This document shows, in pieces, positions 17,893 to 26,826 of a DNA stretch of 54,392 bases. This stretch comes from Actinomycetes bacterium. Its GTDB lineage: Bacteria > Actinomycetota > Acidimicrobiia > Acidimicrobiales > Palsa-688. Both the position numbers and the translations under genes were made by a program. Under the pieces are notes generated by a model. That model was not told where the DNA came from, made no database searches, and saw only the letters and a list, made by a program, of their open reading frames with translations. The stretch is taken from NCBI GenBank assembly GCA_021787365.1, contig JAJYMB010000042.1, positions 1 through 54,392 on the forward strand, read 5' to 3'. How positions within the stretch are numbered: position 1 is the stretch's first letter; the number at the start of each line of letters is the position of its first letter.

Positions 17893-18957
17893 ATGCGAAG
17901 GCAGGTGGCGGTAGCACTCGCAGCCATGGTTGCGGCTCTGGTAACGGTTGTGGCGCTGGTAACGGCGGCCCCCTCGGCCACCGTCGCCGGGTCGTCCACA
18001 GTCTCGGCCAAAGGGCCCCGGTCGGCCAAGGCAGCCCCCTCGGCCACGTCGAAGCTGCCCGCCAGGGGGCCTTTCCGGGTGGCCACCACTGTGGTCGAAG
18101 TCCCCCTGCCGGCCGGAGCGCGGCGCGCCCTCGACACCGAGGTCTGGTACCCGGCCACCAGCAGGTGGGGCCGGCTCGTGCCCGACCGGAGCCACGCGCC
18201 CTACCCACTGCTCGTCTTCTCCCAGGGTTACGACCTGGCGGTGAGCGCGTACTCGAGCCTGCTCAGGCACTGGGCCGCGGCAGGCTTCGTCGTGGCCGCC
18301 CCCACCTACCCGTACACGGCGCCGCCAGGCCCGCTCGACGAAGCCGACATCATCAACCATCCCGCAGAGCTCCGCTTGGTGCTGAGTGCGCTCATCGGCG
18401 CGGGACGACAGCATAGTTCGGTCCTGTCGGGCTTGGTCAACGCGGCGGAGGTCGGCCTTGCCGGCCATTCCGACGGCGGTGACGTCAGCCTGGCCGTCGC
18501 CGACAACACCTGCTGCCGCGACCCGTCGGTAAAGGCGCTTGCCGTGCTCTCCGGCGCCGAACTGTCGAGTTTTGGCGGCACCTACTTCTCGGGGCCGCAG
18601 GTGCCGCTCTTGGTGGTCCAAGGCAATGCCGACACCGTCAACGTCCCTGCCTGCAGTGCCCAGATCTACGACGAGGCCAGGGGCCCCAAGTACTATCTCG
18701 ACCTGCTGGGGGCCAGCCACGAGGTCCCCTACGTCGAGCACCCCGGGGGCAAGAACGGCGCCACGGCACCCCTCGCGGCCAGCTACCGCCGCGTGGTGGC
18801 CCAGGCTACGACCGACTTCTTCGAGGCCGAGCTGGCGGGGGCACGGGGCGCACTGGGTTCGATGGAGCGGGCCGGGAAGGTCCCCGGAGTGGCGCGGATG
18901 GTCGTGGGAGGGCAGGCGCCGGTCACGGGAGGTTGGTGCCCCGGCTCGCCGGCGTGA
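17893..18957 (+). CDS. Secreted alpha/beta hydrolase (PAF-acetylhydrolase/dienelactone-hydrolase-like)
   Basis: 354 residues. An N-terminal signal sequence (MRRQVAVALAAMVAALVTVV, then AAPSATVAGS) directs export. The hydrolase has an oxyanion-hole strand YPLLVFSQGYDL, the nucleophile elbow GLAGHSDGGDVSL (Ser), the acid region LLVVQGNADTVN (Asp) and LGASHEVPY (His), so the catalytic triad is complete. Two adjacent Cys (NTCCRD) and a later pair could form disulfides. It may hydrolyse esters or lipids outside the cell. Convergent with the SGNH hydrolase gene, with only about 10 bp between the stops. Confidence 0.87.
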   Translation: MRRQVAVALAAMVAALVTVVALVTAAPSATVAGSSTVSAKGPRSAKAAPSATSKLPARGPFRVATTVVEVPLPAGARRALDTEVWYPATSRWGRLVPDRSHAPYPLLVFSQGYDLAVSAYSSLLRHWAAAGFVVAAPTYPYTAPPGPLDEADIINHPAELRLVLSALIGAGRQHSSVLSGLVNAAEVGLAGHSDGGDVSLAVADNTCCRDPSVKALAVLSGAELSSFGGTYFSGPQVPLLVVQGNADTVNVPACSAQIYDEARGPKYYLDLLGASHEVPYVEHPGGKNGATAPLAASYRRVVAQATTDFFEAELAGARGALGSMERAGKVPGVARMVVGGQAPVTGGWCPGSPA

Positions 18958-18967
18958 ACCAACTGCG

Positions 18968-20374
18968 CTAAGCGGGCGCCTGGCAGCCGGGGGTCGGTGT
19001 AGCCGCCACGAGCGGGCGCGCAGGGGGCAGGGGAGGCAGGCCGAGCACGCCCAGGTTGACGCCATCGGCCATCGCCACCTGCCCAGCCGCGTTGGGGTGC
19101 AGGTGGTCCCCCGAGTCGTAGGGCGGGAACATGAGCCACGGCTGGCAAGCGCCGTCGTACACGTCGGCCACCACCCGGGCGAGGTCCAGCACTCCCTCGA
19201 ACGCGTGCGAAGTCAGGATCCAGTGGTCGACCTGCTCCAGTTCTTGCTGCTGAGCAGGGGTCCAGGGCCACCGCCCGGCACTTCGGGGCAGCAAGGTGAC
19301 CCCGACCACGCGGAGCCCCGCCTTGCGCACCTCCGCGATCGCCTGCCGGTAGCCGGCAATCAGGTCACTGACGGTGTCGCCGAACCACAAGTCGTTGGTC
19401 CCGAGGAACACGACCACCTCCGAGACGCCGGGCTGGTCGAGCACATCGGGGGCGAGCCTCGCCAGGCCCGATGGCCCCCCGCCGGTCTTCGAGTCGGTGG
19501 GCACGTCGGAGGTCAACGCGTTTGCCGTGATCCCCTCGTCGACCACCGCCCTTTGCTCGGGCGGGGGCAAGCTGTCGACCCGTTGTTGCAGCACGCGCAC
19601 CCAGTTGGTGGTCGCGTTGAAGCCGTCGGTGATCGAGTCGCCGAGCACCACGATGCTCCCCGGCCCGGCGCGCTCCACGTCGAGCGCGTCCACCCAGCGG
19701 GGCCACTGGCTGGCAACGCTGAGCCCCGCGCCACTGGGCGAGGCTGTCAGGTTGCCCCCTCCGTTGGGCGTGAAGAACGAGACCGCCCCCATGGTGCTGC
19801 AGCACGGGTGGACCGACACGAGGTCGGTGCCGCTCTCCCACAAGCTGACCGCCAGGGTCTCGCCGGCAGTGACGTTCATCCCAACGGGGTCGCTGTAGGC
19901 GTACCGCCCGGGCGGAACAGTGACGCGGAGATGTCCGGCAAAGCTGAGCGGCCGCAGCGTCCCCGCCTTCACAGAGGCACCTCCGAGGCTCACGCCCACC
20001 GTGGCGGCACCCACGACGAGGGGCTGGTTGCCAAAGGCGTTGGAGATGCGGACCCGGATGGCCCGCCCGCCGACGCCGGGGGTCACCAGCTCCCTGACCG
20101 TAGCGTCGGAAGCGACGCCATAACCCCACGCCATGGCGGAGCCCCACGCCACCTGCCAACGGAGCTTCTGCTGCGCCGGGTGAGCGTGGACGGCCCTGCT
20201 CACTTCCCCACCCCGGGGCGCCAGCCCCCGGCGCCTCCCCGAGGCCGTGGCCCGATGCCCGCCCGGGGCCGTCCCGACGTCGGTGCCTCGCGGGGCGGCA
20301 ACGGCCACGAACTGCCCCACTGGCACCGCGAGCGCCGCCACGAAGGCGGCCGCGGCCACTAACCAGCCCAACAC
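18968..20374 (-). CDS. Secreted SGNH/GDSL hydrolase
   Basis: 468 residues, GTG start. The signal anchor is WLVAAAAFVAALAVPVGQFVAVA. The N-terminal about 200 residues form a beta-sandwich (RIRISNAFGNQPLVVGAATV) as in rhamnogalacturonan or acetylxylan esterase-like proteins. The SGNH core then shows block I IVVLGDSITDGF (nucleophile Ser), block III VVVFLGTNDLWF (oxyanion Asn) and block V GDHLHPNAAG (Asp-x-x-His). The module order matches secreted actinobacterial GDSL esterases. The substrate is likely an O-acylated polysaccharide, by analogy only. Confidence 0.9.
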   Translation of the reverse strand: MLGWLVAAAAFVAALAVPVGQFVAVAAPRGTDVGTAPGGHRATASGRRRGLAPRGGEVSRAVHAHPAQQKLRWQVAWGSAMAWGYGVASDATVRELVTPGVGGRAIRVRISNAFGNQPLVVGAATVGVSLGGASVKAGTLRPLSFAGHLRVTVPPGRYAYSDPVGMNVTAGETLAVSLWESGTDLVSVHPCCSTMGAVSFFTPNGGGNLTASPSGAGLSVASQWPRWVDALDVERAGPGSIVVLGDSITDGFNATTNWVRVLQQRVDSLPPPEQRAVVDEGITANALTSDVPTDSKTGGGPSGLARLAPDVLDQPGVSEVVVFLGTNDLWFGDTVSDLIAGYRQAIAEVRKAGLRVVGVTLLPRSAGRWPWTPAQQQELEQVDHWILTSHAFEGVLDLARVVADVYDGACQPWLMFPPYDSGDHLHPNAAGQVAMADGVNLGVLGLPPLPPARPLVAATPTPGCQAPA

Positions 20375-20413
20375 TGCCCTGCGGGCGAGAAATCCACCGT
20401 CGCCAGCCGTGAA

Positions 20414-22945
20414 CTAAACCGTAGCCGCCTGGGCGAGCTGGTTGGCGCTGCGCAGCACGCCCGGCGCCAGGAGCTGTGCCCGGTCGAGCGCCCGGGGGCA
20501 GTCCACTCTCACCCGTCGCGACTCGCCCGGCAGCAGCGTGAAGAGCATGTCGTCGCAGGTTGCGTCGGGGTCAGCGCGATCGGGGAAAAGAGCCACGTCG
20601 CGCTGGAGGGTCGCGGCCTCGATGACGACCTCGTAGCCGCCCGGCACCGGCTCTACCCGGGCTTCGAGCGCCGGCGCCGGCAGGGCGAGATCCTTGTCCT
20701 CGCCATAAAACCACAGGGCGCGGTGCCCATTGCCGGCCACCACGAGGATCTCACGGGCCGGGTCGGCCGCCGTGGCCACTTCGTCGTCGAGGGCGACGGC
20801 CACGCTCTCACCGGGCGCGGCGACAACAGAGGCACCCGACTTCGCCAGCACTTCGCCCGAGAAGCCCAGCCTCGCCACCTCGAGGTCGAGCCGCCACGGT
20901 CCCTGGCCGTCGTTCACTGCGACGGCGGCCAAGGCCGCGCCCACGCCCGGCGCTACGTCGCCCGGCTGGACGGTGAGCAGGCGGTCGGCGTAGGCACGCC
21001 GAAGGGCGTACCAGAGAGGCTTGCGCCGGCCGTCGCCGTCGACGGCGGCCCAGGAGAACACCGGCCAGCAGTCGTTCAACTGCCAGAGGATCGTGCCTCG
21101 GCACCGGGGGGTGAGGGAACGCCAGTACTCGACCGCACAGCTCACGGCCCGGGCCTGGTTGAGCGAAGTCGCCCAGAGCCAGTCTTCGAACGATGCCGGG
21201 ACCGGGAAGTGGCTGGCGACCCAGCGGTCGAGCTTCTCGATGCCGCCCGTCTGCTTCTCGTGCACAGCCAAGACGTCGCTCGTCTTTTGGAACTGGCCGT
21301 CGAGCACCCTGGCCAGGGTGGGCCACGCCGGCGGCCCCTGCCAGCCGAACTCGGCCACGAACCTGGGCTGCCAGTCCCGGTAGGCCGTGTAGTCCTTCTC
21401 GTTCCAGACGTCCCAGACGTGGACACTGCCGTAACGGGGGTCGTTCGGGTGGGCTTCGTGGCCGAAGGACCAGGGGCTGCCCGCCATGTAGGGCTTCGTC
21501 GGGTCCAGCTCGGCCAAGAGGGCGGGGAACAGCTCGAAGTAGTAGCCAGAGCCCCACGTCCGGCCCTGGAGGCGCGGCTCCCAGCCCCAGTCCTCATGGC
21601 CCCAGATGTTCTCGTTGCTGCCGCTCCAAACGGCCACGCTGGCGTGCGAAGACAGCCTCGTGACGGCTTCCCTGGCCTCGGCTTCGATCTCCGAGCGGAG
21701 CGGCTCCTCCTCGGCGTAGGCGGCGCAGGCGAGCATGAAGTCCTGCCACACCATGAGGCCGTACTCGTCTGCGAGCTCGTAGAAGTCCTCGCTCTCGTAG
21801 ATCCCCCCGCCCCAGACCCGCAAGAGGTTGACATTGGCCGCCCGGGCATCCTCCAGGCGCCGGCGGTACCACTCCCGGTCGATGCGCGAGGGAAAGCAGT
21901 CCTCGGGGATCCAGTTGGCGCCCCGCACCTCTACGGCCCGCCCGTTCACGACGAAGCCGAGCCGGCTGCCCCGCCCGTCGGCCGCCGTGTCGAGCTCGAC
22001 CGAACGGAAACCGAGGCGAGCCTCCCAAGTTGAAACCACGTCGCCGGCCGGGAGCCCGAGCCTCACACGGGCGGGATAGAGAGGCTGCGCCCCGTACCCC
22101 GCGGGCCACCAGAGCTCGGCCTCGGGGATGTCCAGGCGCAGGACCACTGGGCCCGCGCCGGCTGCGACCTCGGTCGTCGCCACCTGGCCGGCGACCTCGG
22201 CTTCGAGGCGGAGCGGGCCGGCCTCGGCCGGCGCCGTCCGTTCGAGCTCGACGTGCAGCTCCACCCGCACCCGAGCCCGACGAGGCGAGGAGGCATCGGC
22301 GTAGGGAGCCTCTCCGGCGGGTGGGCCGGCGAGGTCGACGCGCACCCAGGGCCTGACCCCGGCGATGCGGGCTACCCGCCAGCGCTCGAGGAGCACGGGC
22401 CGCCAGATGCCTGCAGTGGCGAGGTCGGGGCCCCAGTCCCAGCCGAAGTTGCAAGCCATCTTGCGGATGGCGTTGAAAGGGTGCACGTTGGTGTGGGGCC
22501 TCGGGCCGAGCTGCTCGCTCATGCGCTCTGCCGCGGGGATGGGGCCCTCCAGGTCCACGGCAAGCACGTTGTTGCCCTCGACCAGCGCCGCGCGTGCATC
22601 GAAGCGGTAGCTCCGGTGCATATTGGCCGTCCTCCCGAGCATCTGGCCGTTGAGCCGCACGGTGGCAACGGTGTCGAGGCCCAAGAAGACGAGGTCGGCC
22701 CGCTCGCCGGGCGCCGCCGCCGGCGCCTCGAAGCTGGTCTCGTAAGACCAGTCACAGCGGCCGACCCAGCCGTGCAGGACCTCGTTGGTACCTACGCAGG
22801 GGTCGGGCAGCACGCCCGCCGCCATGAGGTCGGTGCTCACGCAACCGGGCACGCCGGCGGGCACCCGCCGGCCGGCGAGCTCGGCCGGGACGGGCCCGGC
22901 TGTCGCCGCCACTGTCCAACCTTCGTCCAGGCGCCTCGTACCCAC
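20414..22945 (-). CDS. Beta-mannosidase, glycoside hydrolase family 2
   Basis: 843 residues from the GTG at 22945, which has a gaaggga ribosome site; a TTG at 22963 is possible. Domain order is GH2: N-terminal sugar-binding jelly roll (ADLVFLGLDTVATVRLNG, GRTANMHRSYRFD), an Ig-like domain, then the TIM barrel from REVRGANWIPEDCFPSRI-type residues (split here). The acid/base Glu445 lies in WSGSNENIWG and the nucleophile Glu532 in FVAEFGWQG. LRVWGGGIYESEDFYELADE and MVWQDFMLACAAY are typical of beta-mannosidases rather than galactosidases. No signal peptide is seen, so it should cleave imported mannosides inside the cell. No dedicated transporter lies beside it; an amidase gene is upstream on the same strand. 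Confidence 0.93.
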   Translation of the reverse strand: MGTRRLDEGWTVAATAGPVPAELAGRRVPAGVPGCVSTDLMAAGVLPDPCVGTNEVLHGWVGRCDWSYETSFEAPAAAPGERADLVFLGLDTVATVRLNGQMLGRTANMHRSYRFDARAALVEGNNVLAVDLEGPIPAAERMSEQLGPRPHTNVHPFNAIRKMACNFGWDWGPDLATAGIWRPVLLERWRVARIAGVRPWVRVDLAGPPAGEAPYADASSPRRARVRVELHVELERTAPAEAGPLRLEAEVAGQVATTEVAAGAGPVVLRLDIPEAELWWPAGYGAQPLYPARVRLGLPAGDVVSTWEARLGFRSVELDTAADGRGSRLGFVVNGRAVEVRGANWIPEDCFPSRIDREWYRRRLEDARAANVNLLRVWGGGIYESEDFYELADEYGLMVWQDFMLACAAYAEEEPLRSEIEAEAREAVTRLSSHASVAVWSGSNENIWGHEDWGWEPRLQGRTWGSGYYFELFPALLAELDPTKPYMAGSPWSFGHEAHPNDPRYGSVHVWDVWNEKDYTAYRDWQPRFVAEFGWQGPPAWPTLARVLDGQFQKTSDVLAVHEKQTGGIEKLDRWVASHFPVPASFEDWLWATSLNQARAVSCAVEYWRSLTPRCRGTILWQLNDCWPVFSWAAVDGDGRRKPLWYALRRAYADRLLTVQPGDVAPGVGAALAAVAVNDGQGPWRLDLEVARLGFSGEVLAKSGASVVAAPGESVAVALDDEVATAADPAREILVVAGNGHRALWFYGEDKDLALPAPALEARVEPVPGGYEVVIEAATLQRDVALFPDRADPDATCDDMLFTLLPGESRRVRVDCPRALDRAQLLAPGVLRSANQLAQAATV

Positions 22946-22984
22946 TAACGCTCCCTTCCACAACGCGACCGGCCTCGCCGGCCC

Positions 22985-23001
22985 AACCTAATAAAGCGGT
23001 T
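22985..23001. promoter_or_regulatory. Possible operator upstream of the beta-mannosidase gene
   Basis: AACC, nine bases, then GGTT: a short inverted pair in an A/T-rich patch (aacctaataaagcggtt) about 40 bp upstream of the GTG. It contrasts with the GC-rich surroundings and is a plausible promoter/operator area. No regulator gene lies nearby and the arms are only four bases. Confidence 0.25.
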
Positions 23002-23048
23002 CAGTTTGCCACCAGCCGTAGCTCGGCCAGCGCCGGCCCTGCCTCCGC

Positions 23049-24467
23049 TCAGAGCGGCGGACGCCGGCCCGACCAAGGGAGCGCCGCCTCGAGCTGGGCC
23101 GCCACCCGGATCAGGAGCGCCTCCGAGAAGGGCCCGCCCACCAGCTGGACGCCGATGGGGACGCCGGCCGGGCTCACGTGCGCCGGGAGCGAGACCGCCG
23201 GCTGGCCCGTCACGTTGAACCCGGCCGTCATAACGGTCATGTGCAATACCTCGAACGAGGGGCCGCCGTCAGCCGCGCCGGCGTGAACAGCCCGGAGCAC
23301 CTCGCCGGCCACCGGGGGCTCGACGGGCATGGTCGGGGTCAGCAGGATATCGAAATCACGCCCCCAGGCCGCCACCATGGTCCTCGTCAGGCGCTGGAGG
23401 GTATGGACCGACCTCGCGTACGTAGTGCTGTCTATGGCCATGGCTGCCGCGCGGTAGGCCCTTATGTGGGGCTCTGTCTTTTCCCAGTCGATCATGCCGT
23501 CCAGGTCGCCCAGGTCCGCGTTGGCCACGTTCAAAAAGGCGTTGACGAACTCCTCTGGCACATCGAGGCGCGCCGGCTCGACTACGTGCCCCAGGGCCTC
23601 GAGCGCCCGCCCCGCCACCACGGCCGCCTCGGCGCAAACCGGGCTCACCGGCAGGTCGAACGGCGCCTCCAACACGATCCCGACCCGCTGCCTCCCCGGA
23701 TCCGCCCCGACTTCGGAGACAAAAGGGCGCTCCGGTGCGGGCGCGTTGTACCACATGCCCGGGTCCGGGCCAGAAACGACGTCCAAGATGGCGGCGGCGT
23801 CGGCGACGTCGCGGGTGAGGGCCCCGTGGACCACGGCCCCTTCCCACGCGTACGCCCGCGCCGGCACGCGGCCGCGGCTCGCCTTCAAGCCCACCAGCCC
23901 GCAGCAGGAGGCCGGGATGCGCACCGAGCCCCCGCCGTCGTTGGCTTGCGCAACCGGGAACACGCCCGCCGCGACGACGGCTCCCGCCCCCCCGCTCGAC
24001 CCGCCGGCGCTCAGCGCGAGGTCCCAGGGGTTGCGGGTAACCCCGTAGCGGAGGTTTTCCGACACCGGCAGGGGGCCGAGCTCGGGGACGTTGGTCCGGC
24101 CCGTGAGCAAGAAGCCGGCCCGCTGCAGCGCCTCGACGACGAGCTCGCTCTCGTCCGAGGCGCCTTCGGGGGCGCCCCAGGACCCGTAGGTGATGGGCCA
24201 GCCGGCCACGGCGGTCAGGTCCTTCACCGGCATCGGCACGCCGTGGAAGGGCGGCAGGTCCTCGGGCCGCTCGTGCACCACCACATGGCCGGCGGCTTTG
24301 GCGCCAGCGCGGGCCTCGTCGTCGTTGCGCCAGACGAGCGCATTGAGCTTGGGGTCGACCTCGTCGGCGCGCGCCAAGCAGGCGTCCAGCACTTCCAAGG
24401 GGCTCAACTGCTTGGACTTGATCGCCGAGGCGAGCGAACGGGCGCTCCAAAACCCCAGCTGTTCCAC
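23049..24467 (-). CDS. Amidase (amidase signature family)
   Basis: 472 residues from the GTG at 24467, which begins VEQLGFWSARSLASAIKSKQ (family-like N terminus). Upstream codons to 24662 would run antisense into the aldo/keto reductase gene. The catalytic Ser-cisSer-Lys triad is present: Lys in PVKDLTAVAG, and SAGGSSGGAGAVVAAG holding both serines. The Gly/Ser-rich signature runs on to QANDGGGSVRIPAS, the usual cis-peptide loop. Such enzymes hydrolyse aliphatic or aryl amides; GatA is unlikely because no gatB or gatC is adjacent. Divergent from the aldo/keto reductase by about 43 bp. Confidence 0.92.
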   Translation of the reverse strand: MEQLGFWSARSLASAIKSKQLSPLEVLDACLARADEVDPKLNALVWRNDDEARAGAKAAGHVVVHERPEDLPPFHGVPMPVKDLTAVAGWPITYGSWGAPEGASDESELVVEALQRAGFLLTGRTNVPELGPLPVSENLRYGVTRNPWDLALSAGGSSGGAGAVVAAGVFPVAQANDGGGSVRIPASCCGLVGLKASRGRVPARAYAWEGAVVHGALTRDVADAAAILDVVSGPDPGMWYNAPAPERPFVSEVGADPGRQRVGIVLEAPFDLPVSPVCAEAAVVAGRALEALGHVVEPARLDVPEEFVNAFLNVANADLGDLDGMIDWEKTEPHIRAYRAAAMAIDSTTYARSVHTLQRLTRTMVAAWGRDFDILLTPTMPVEPPVAGEVLRAVHAGAADGGPSFEVLHMTVMTAGFNVTGQPAVSLPAHVSPAGVPIGVQLVGGPFSEALLIRVAAQLEAALPWSGRRPPL

Positions 24468-24510
24468 GGGGATCGACCCTAGCGCGCGACGGGGCGCTAG
24501 GTTCGGGCCC

Positions 24511-25542
24511 ATGGAGTACCGCAATCTCGGCCGTACTGGAGTAGAAGTCAGCGCGCTCTGCCTTGGGGCCATGATGTTCGGGGGGTGGGGCAACCCCGAC
24601 CACGATGACTGCGTGGCGATAATGCAGCGCGCCCTCGACGAAGGGGTCAACTTCATCGACACCGCCGATGTTTACTCGGCGGGTGAGTCGGAGGAAATAG
24701 TGGGCAAGTTCCTGGCCTCGCTCGGGCCGGCAAGGCGGGAGGAGGTGGTGCTCGCCACGAAGGTCCACGGCAAGATGGGGGACGGGCCCAACCGGCAGGG
24801 CAATTCCCGGCGCTGGCTCATCTCCGAGTGCGAGGCGAGCCTGCGCCGGCTCGGCACCGACCATATCGACCTCTACCAGGTCCACCGACCCGAGCCCGGC
24901 ACGGACATCGACGACACACTGTCGGCGCTCTCCGACCTCGTGCACGCCGGCAAGATCCGCTACTTCGGGAGCTCGACGTTCCCGGCCTGGGTGGTCGTCG
25001 AGGCGCAGTGGTGCTCGGAGAGGCGGGACCACGAACGCCTCTCTTCCGAGCAGCCTCCCTACTCCATGCTCGTGCGCGGCATCGAGACGGACCTGCTCGA
25101 GGTGTGCCGGCGCTACGGCATGGGCGTGCTCAGCTGGAGCCCGCTCGCCGGCGGTTGGCTCTCCGGCCGTTTCGGCACCAACAAGGACAACACGAGCCGG
25201 CGGGCCGAGCGCCTGCCCCAGCGCTACGACATGTCGGTCCCCGGCAACCAGGCCAAGCTCGCTGCCGTGGACAAGCTCGCGGCCCTGGCGGAGGAGGCGG
25301 GCATGAGCCTCCCGGAGATGGCCGTGGCCTTCGTGCTCGCCCACCCCGCGATCACGTCGGCGATCATCGGGCCGCGCACCATGGACCAGCTCGTGAGCCT
25401 GCTCGAGGTCACCGATGCCCCTCTCGGCGCCGGCCTGCTCGACCGCATCGACGAGGTGGTGGCGCCGGGCGTCAACCTCAACCCAGCCGACGGTGGCTGG
25501 GCCGCCCCCTGGCTGGCAGAAGCCGGCCTGCGCCGGAGGTAG
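24511..25542 (+). CDS. Aldo/keto reductase
   Basis: 343 residues, ATG at 24511. An NADPH-dependent TIM-barrel reductase of the YajO/Kv-beta-like group. It starts MEYRNLGRTGVEVSALCLG and has GVNFIDTADVYSAGESEEIVG (split family signature with catalytic Asp and Tyr), ATKVHGKMG (catalytic Lys), DHIDLYQVHRPEP (catalytic His) and the C-terminal cofactor loop AIIGPRTMDQL. All four catalytic residues are in place. It leads a tight run with the LLM and PPOX genes (6 and 24 bp gaps), so a shared reductive pathway is plausible; substrates are not indicated. Confidence 0.94.
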   Translation: MEYRNLGRTGVEVSALCLGAMMFGGWGNPDHDDCVAIMQRALDEGVNFIDTADVYSAGESEEIVGKFLASLGPARREEVVLATKVHGKMGDGPNRQGNSRRWLISECEASLRRLGTDHIDLYQVHRPEPGTDIDDTLSALSDLVHAGKIRYFGSSTFPAWVVVEAQWCSERRDHERLSSEQPPYSMLVRGIETDLLEVCRRYGMGVLSWSPLAGGWLSGRFGTNKDNTSRRAERLPQRYDMSVPGNQAKLAAVDKLAALAEEAGMSLPEMAVAFVLAHPAITSAIIGPRTMDQLVSLLEVTDAPLGAGLLDRIDEVVAPGVNLNPADGGWAAPWLAEAGLRRR

Positions 25543-25548
25543 CTCAGC

Positions 25549-26379
25549 GTGGAGACCGGCGTAGCGATCTTCGCCACCCATGACAGCGCCGACCCCGCCT
25601 CGGTGGCGAGCGTGGTCGAGGCGCGAGGCCACGAGTCGCTCTTCTTCCCCGAGCACACCCACATCCCCGCCTCCCGCCAGAGCCCCTACCCCGGAGGGGC
25701 GGAGCTGCCGCGGCGCTACGTGCATACCTACGACCTTTTCGTAGCCATGACCGCCGCCGCCATGGCCACCAAGAAATTGCGCATCGGCAGCGGGATATGC
25801 CTCGTCATCGAGCGCGACCCGATCACCACCGCCAAGGAGGTAGCGAGCGTCGACGTGCTCTCTGGTGGGAGGGTGGAGTTCGGCGTGGGCGCCGGCTGGA
25901 ACCGGGAGGAGATGTCCAACCACGGCACCGACCCCAAGGTGCGCATGGCCCTCCTCGTCGAACGGGTCCAGGCCATGAAGACGATCTGGACCGAGGACGA
26001 GGCGAGCTTCCACGGCAAGTACGTGAACTTCGAGCGGATCTGGTCGTGGCCCAAGCCCGCCCAGCGCCCCCACCCGCCGGTGCTCGTCGGCGGCAACGGG
26101 CCCACGGTGCTCGACAGGGTGCTGGCGGTTGGCGACGCCTGGTTCCCGAACCACACTCGGGGCGGGGTCTTCGAGCGGGCTGAGCAGTTGCGCCGGCGGG
26201 CCGAGCGCCCTATCGACCTCATGGTCATGGGCGTCCCGGCCGACCCGCGGGTGCTGGAGCTGTACCAAGCCGCAGGGTTCCGCCGGGCCGTCCACTGGCT
26301 GCCCTCGGCTGGCTTGGGGCCTATCGAGCGGGCGCTCGACCGCTTCGAGACGGCGGTGGCCGAACTGCACGGGGAATAG
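25549..26379 (+). CDS. LLM class F420-dependent oxidoreductase
   Basis: 276 residues, GTG start 6 bp after the aldo/keto reductase stop. Luciferase-like monooxygenase fold: ESLFFPEHTHIP, RIGSGICLVIERDPITTAKE, the core motif VASVDVLSGGRVEFGVGAGW (20 residues), and HPPVLVGGNGPTVLDR. The pattern SGGRxxxGVGAGWNREE is typical of F420-dependent actinobacterial members rather than FMN-dependent luciferases. It likely transfers hydride from reduced F420 to an unknown organic substrate. Translationally close-coupled with its neighbours. Confidence 0.92.
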   Translation: METGVAIFATHDSADPASVASVVEARGHESLFFPEHTHIPASRQSPYPGGAELPRRYVHTYDLFVAMTAAAMATKKLRIGSGICLVIERDPITTAKEVASVDVLSGGRVEFGVGAGWNREEMSNHGTDPKVRMALLVERVQAMKTIWTEDEASFHGKYVNFERIWSWPKPAQRPHPPVLVGGNGPTVLDRVLAVGDAWFPNHTRGGVFERAEQLRRRAERPIDLMVMGVPADPRVLELYQAAGFRRAVHWLPSAGLGPIERALDRFETAVAELHGE

Positions 26380-26403
26380 GCGCCGGAGCGAACGCGAACG
26401 GGC

Positions 26404-26826
26404 GTGAGGCTGGAGCAACACGAGGCCCGCCGGCGCTTTTCTTCGGCCCGGGTGGCCCGCCTCGCGACCGTCGGCGAGGAAGGGCGGCCCCACGTAGTGC
26501 CGGTCACGTTCGCCGTCGTGGGCAACGTCATCTGGAGCGCGGTGGACCAACTGAAGCCGAAGACGACCGTACGCCTGCGCCGGCTCGCCAACGTGTCTGC
26601 CCACCCGGCCGCCTCTTTCCTCGCCGACTACTACGACGACGCGGACTGGTCCCTGCTCTGGTGGGTACGAGCCGACGGCACCGGCAGGGTCGTCCCCTCC
26701 ATCGACGACGCTCCCGAGGCGCGACAGGCCCTCTGCGCCCGCTACCCGCAGTACGCGGCGCAGCCTCCGTCGGGCCCGGCGCTGGCCGTTGAGGTGGAGC
26801 GCTGGGTGGGCTGGGCCGGCGGTTAG
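26404..26826 (+). CDS. PPOX-class F420-dependent protein, TIGR03668-like
   Basis: 140 residues, GTG start. Split-barrel flavin/F420-binding fold: ARVARLATVGEEGRPHVVPV, VIWSAVDQLKPKTTVRLRRL, then AASFLADYYDDADWSLLWWV with the conserved Trp-Trp. This pattern is that of the Rv1155-related TIGR03668 family, which binds F420. It follows the LLM gene by 24 bp, putting two F420-type enzymes in one transcript. Its stop codon overlaps the stop of the convergent radical SAM gene by four bases. Confidence 0.9.
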   Translation: MRLEQHEARRRFSSARVARLATVGEEGRPHVVPVTFAVVGNVIWSAVDQLKPKTTVRLRRLANVSAHPAASFLADYYDDADWSLLWWVRADGTGRVVPSIDDAPEARQALCARYPQYAAQPPSGPALAVEVERWVGWAGG

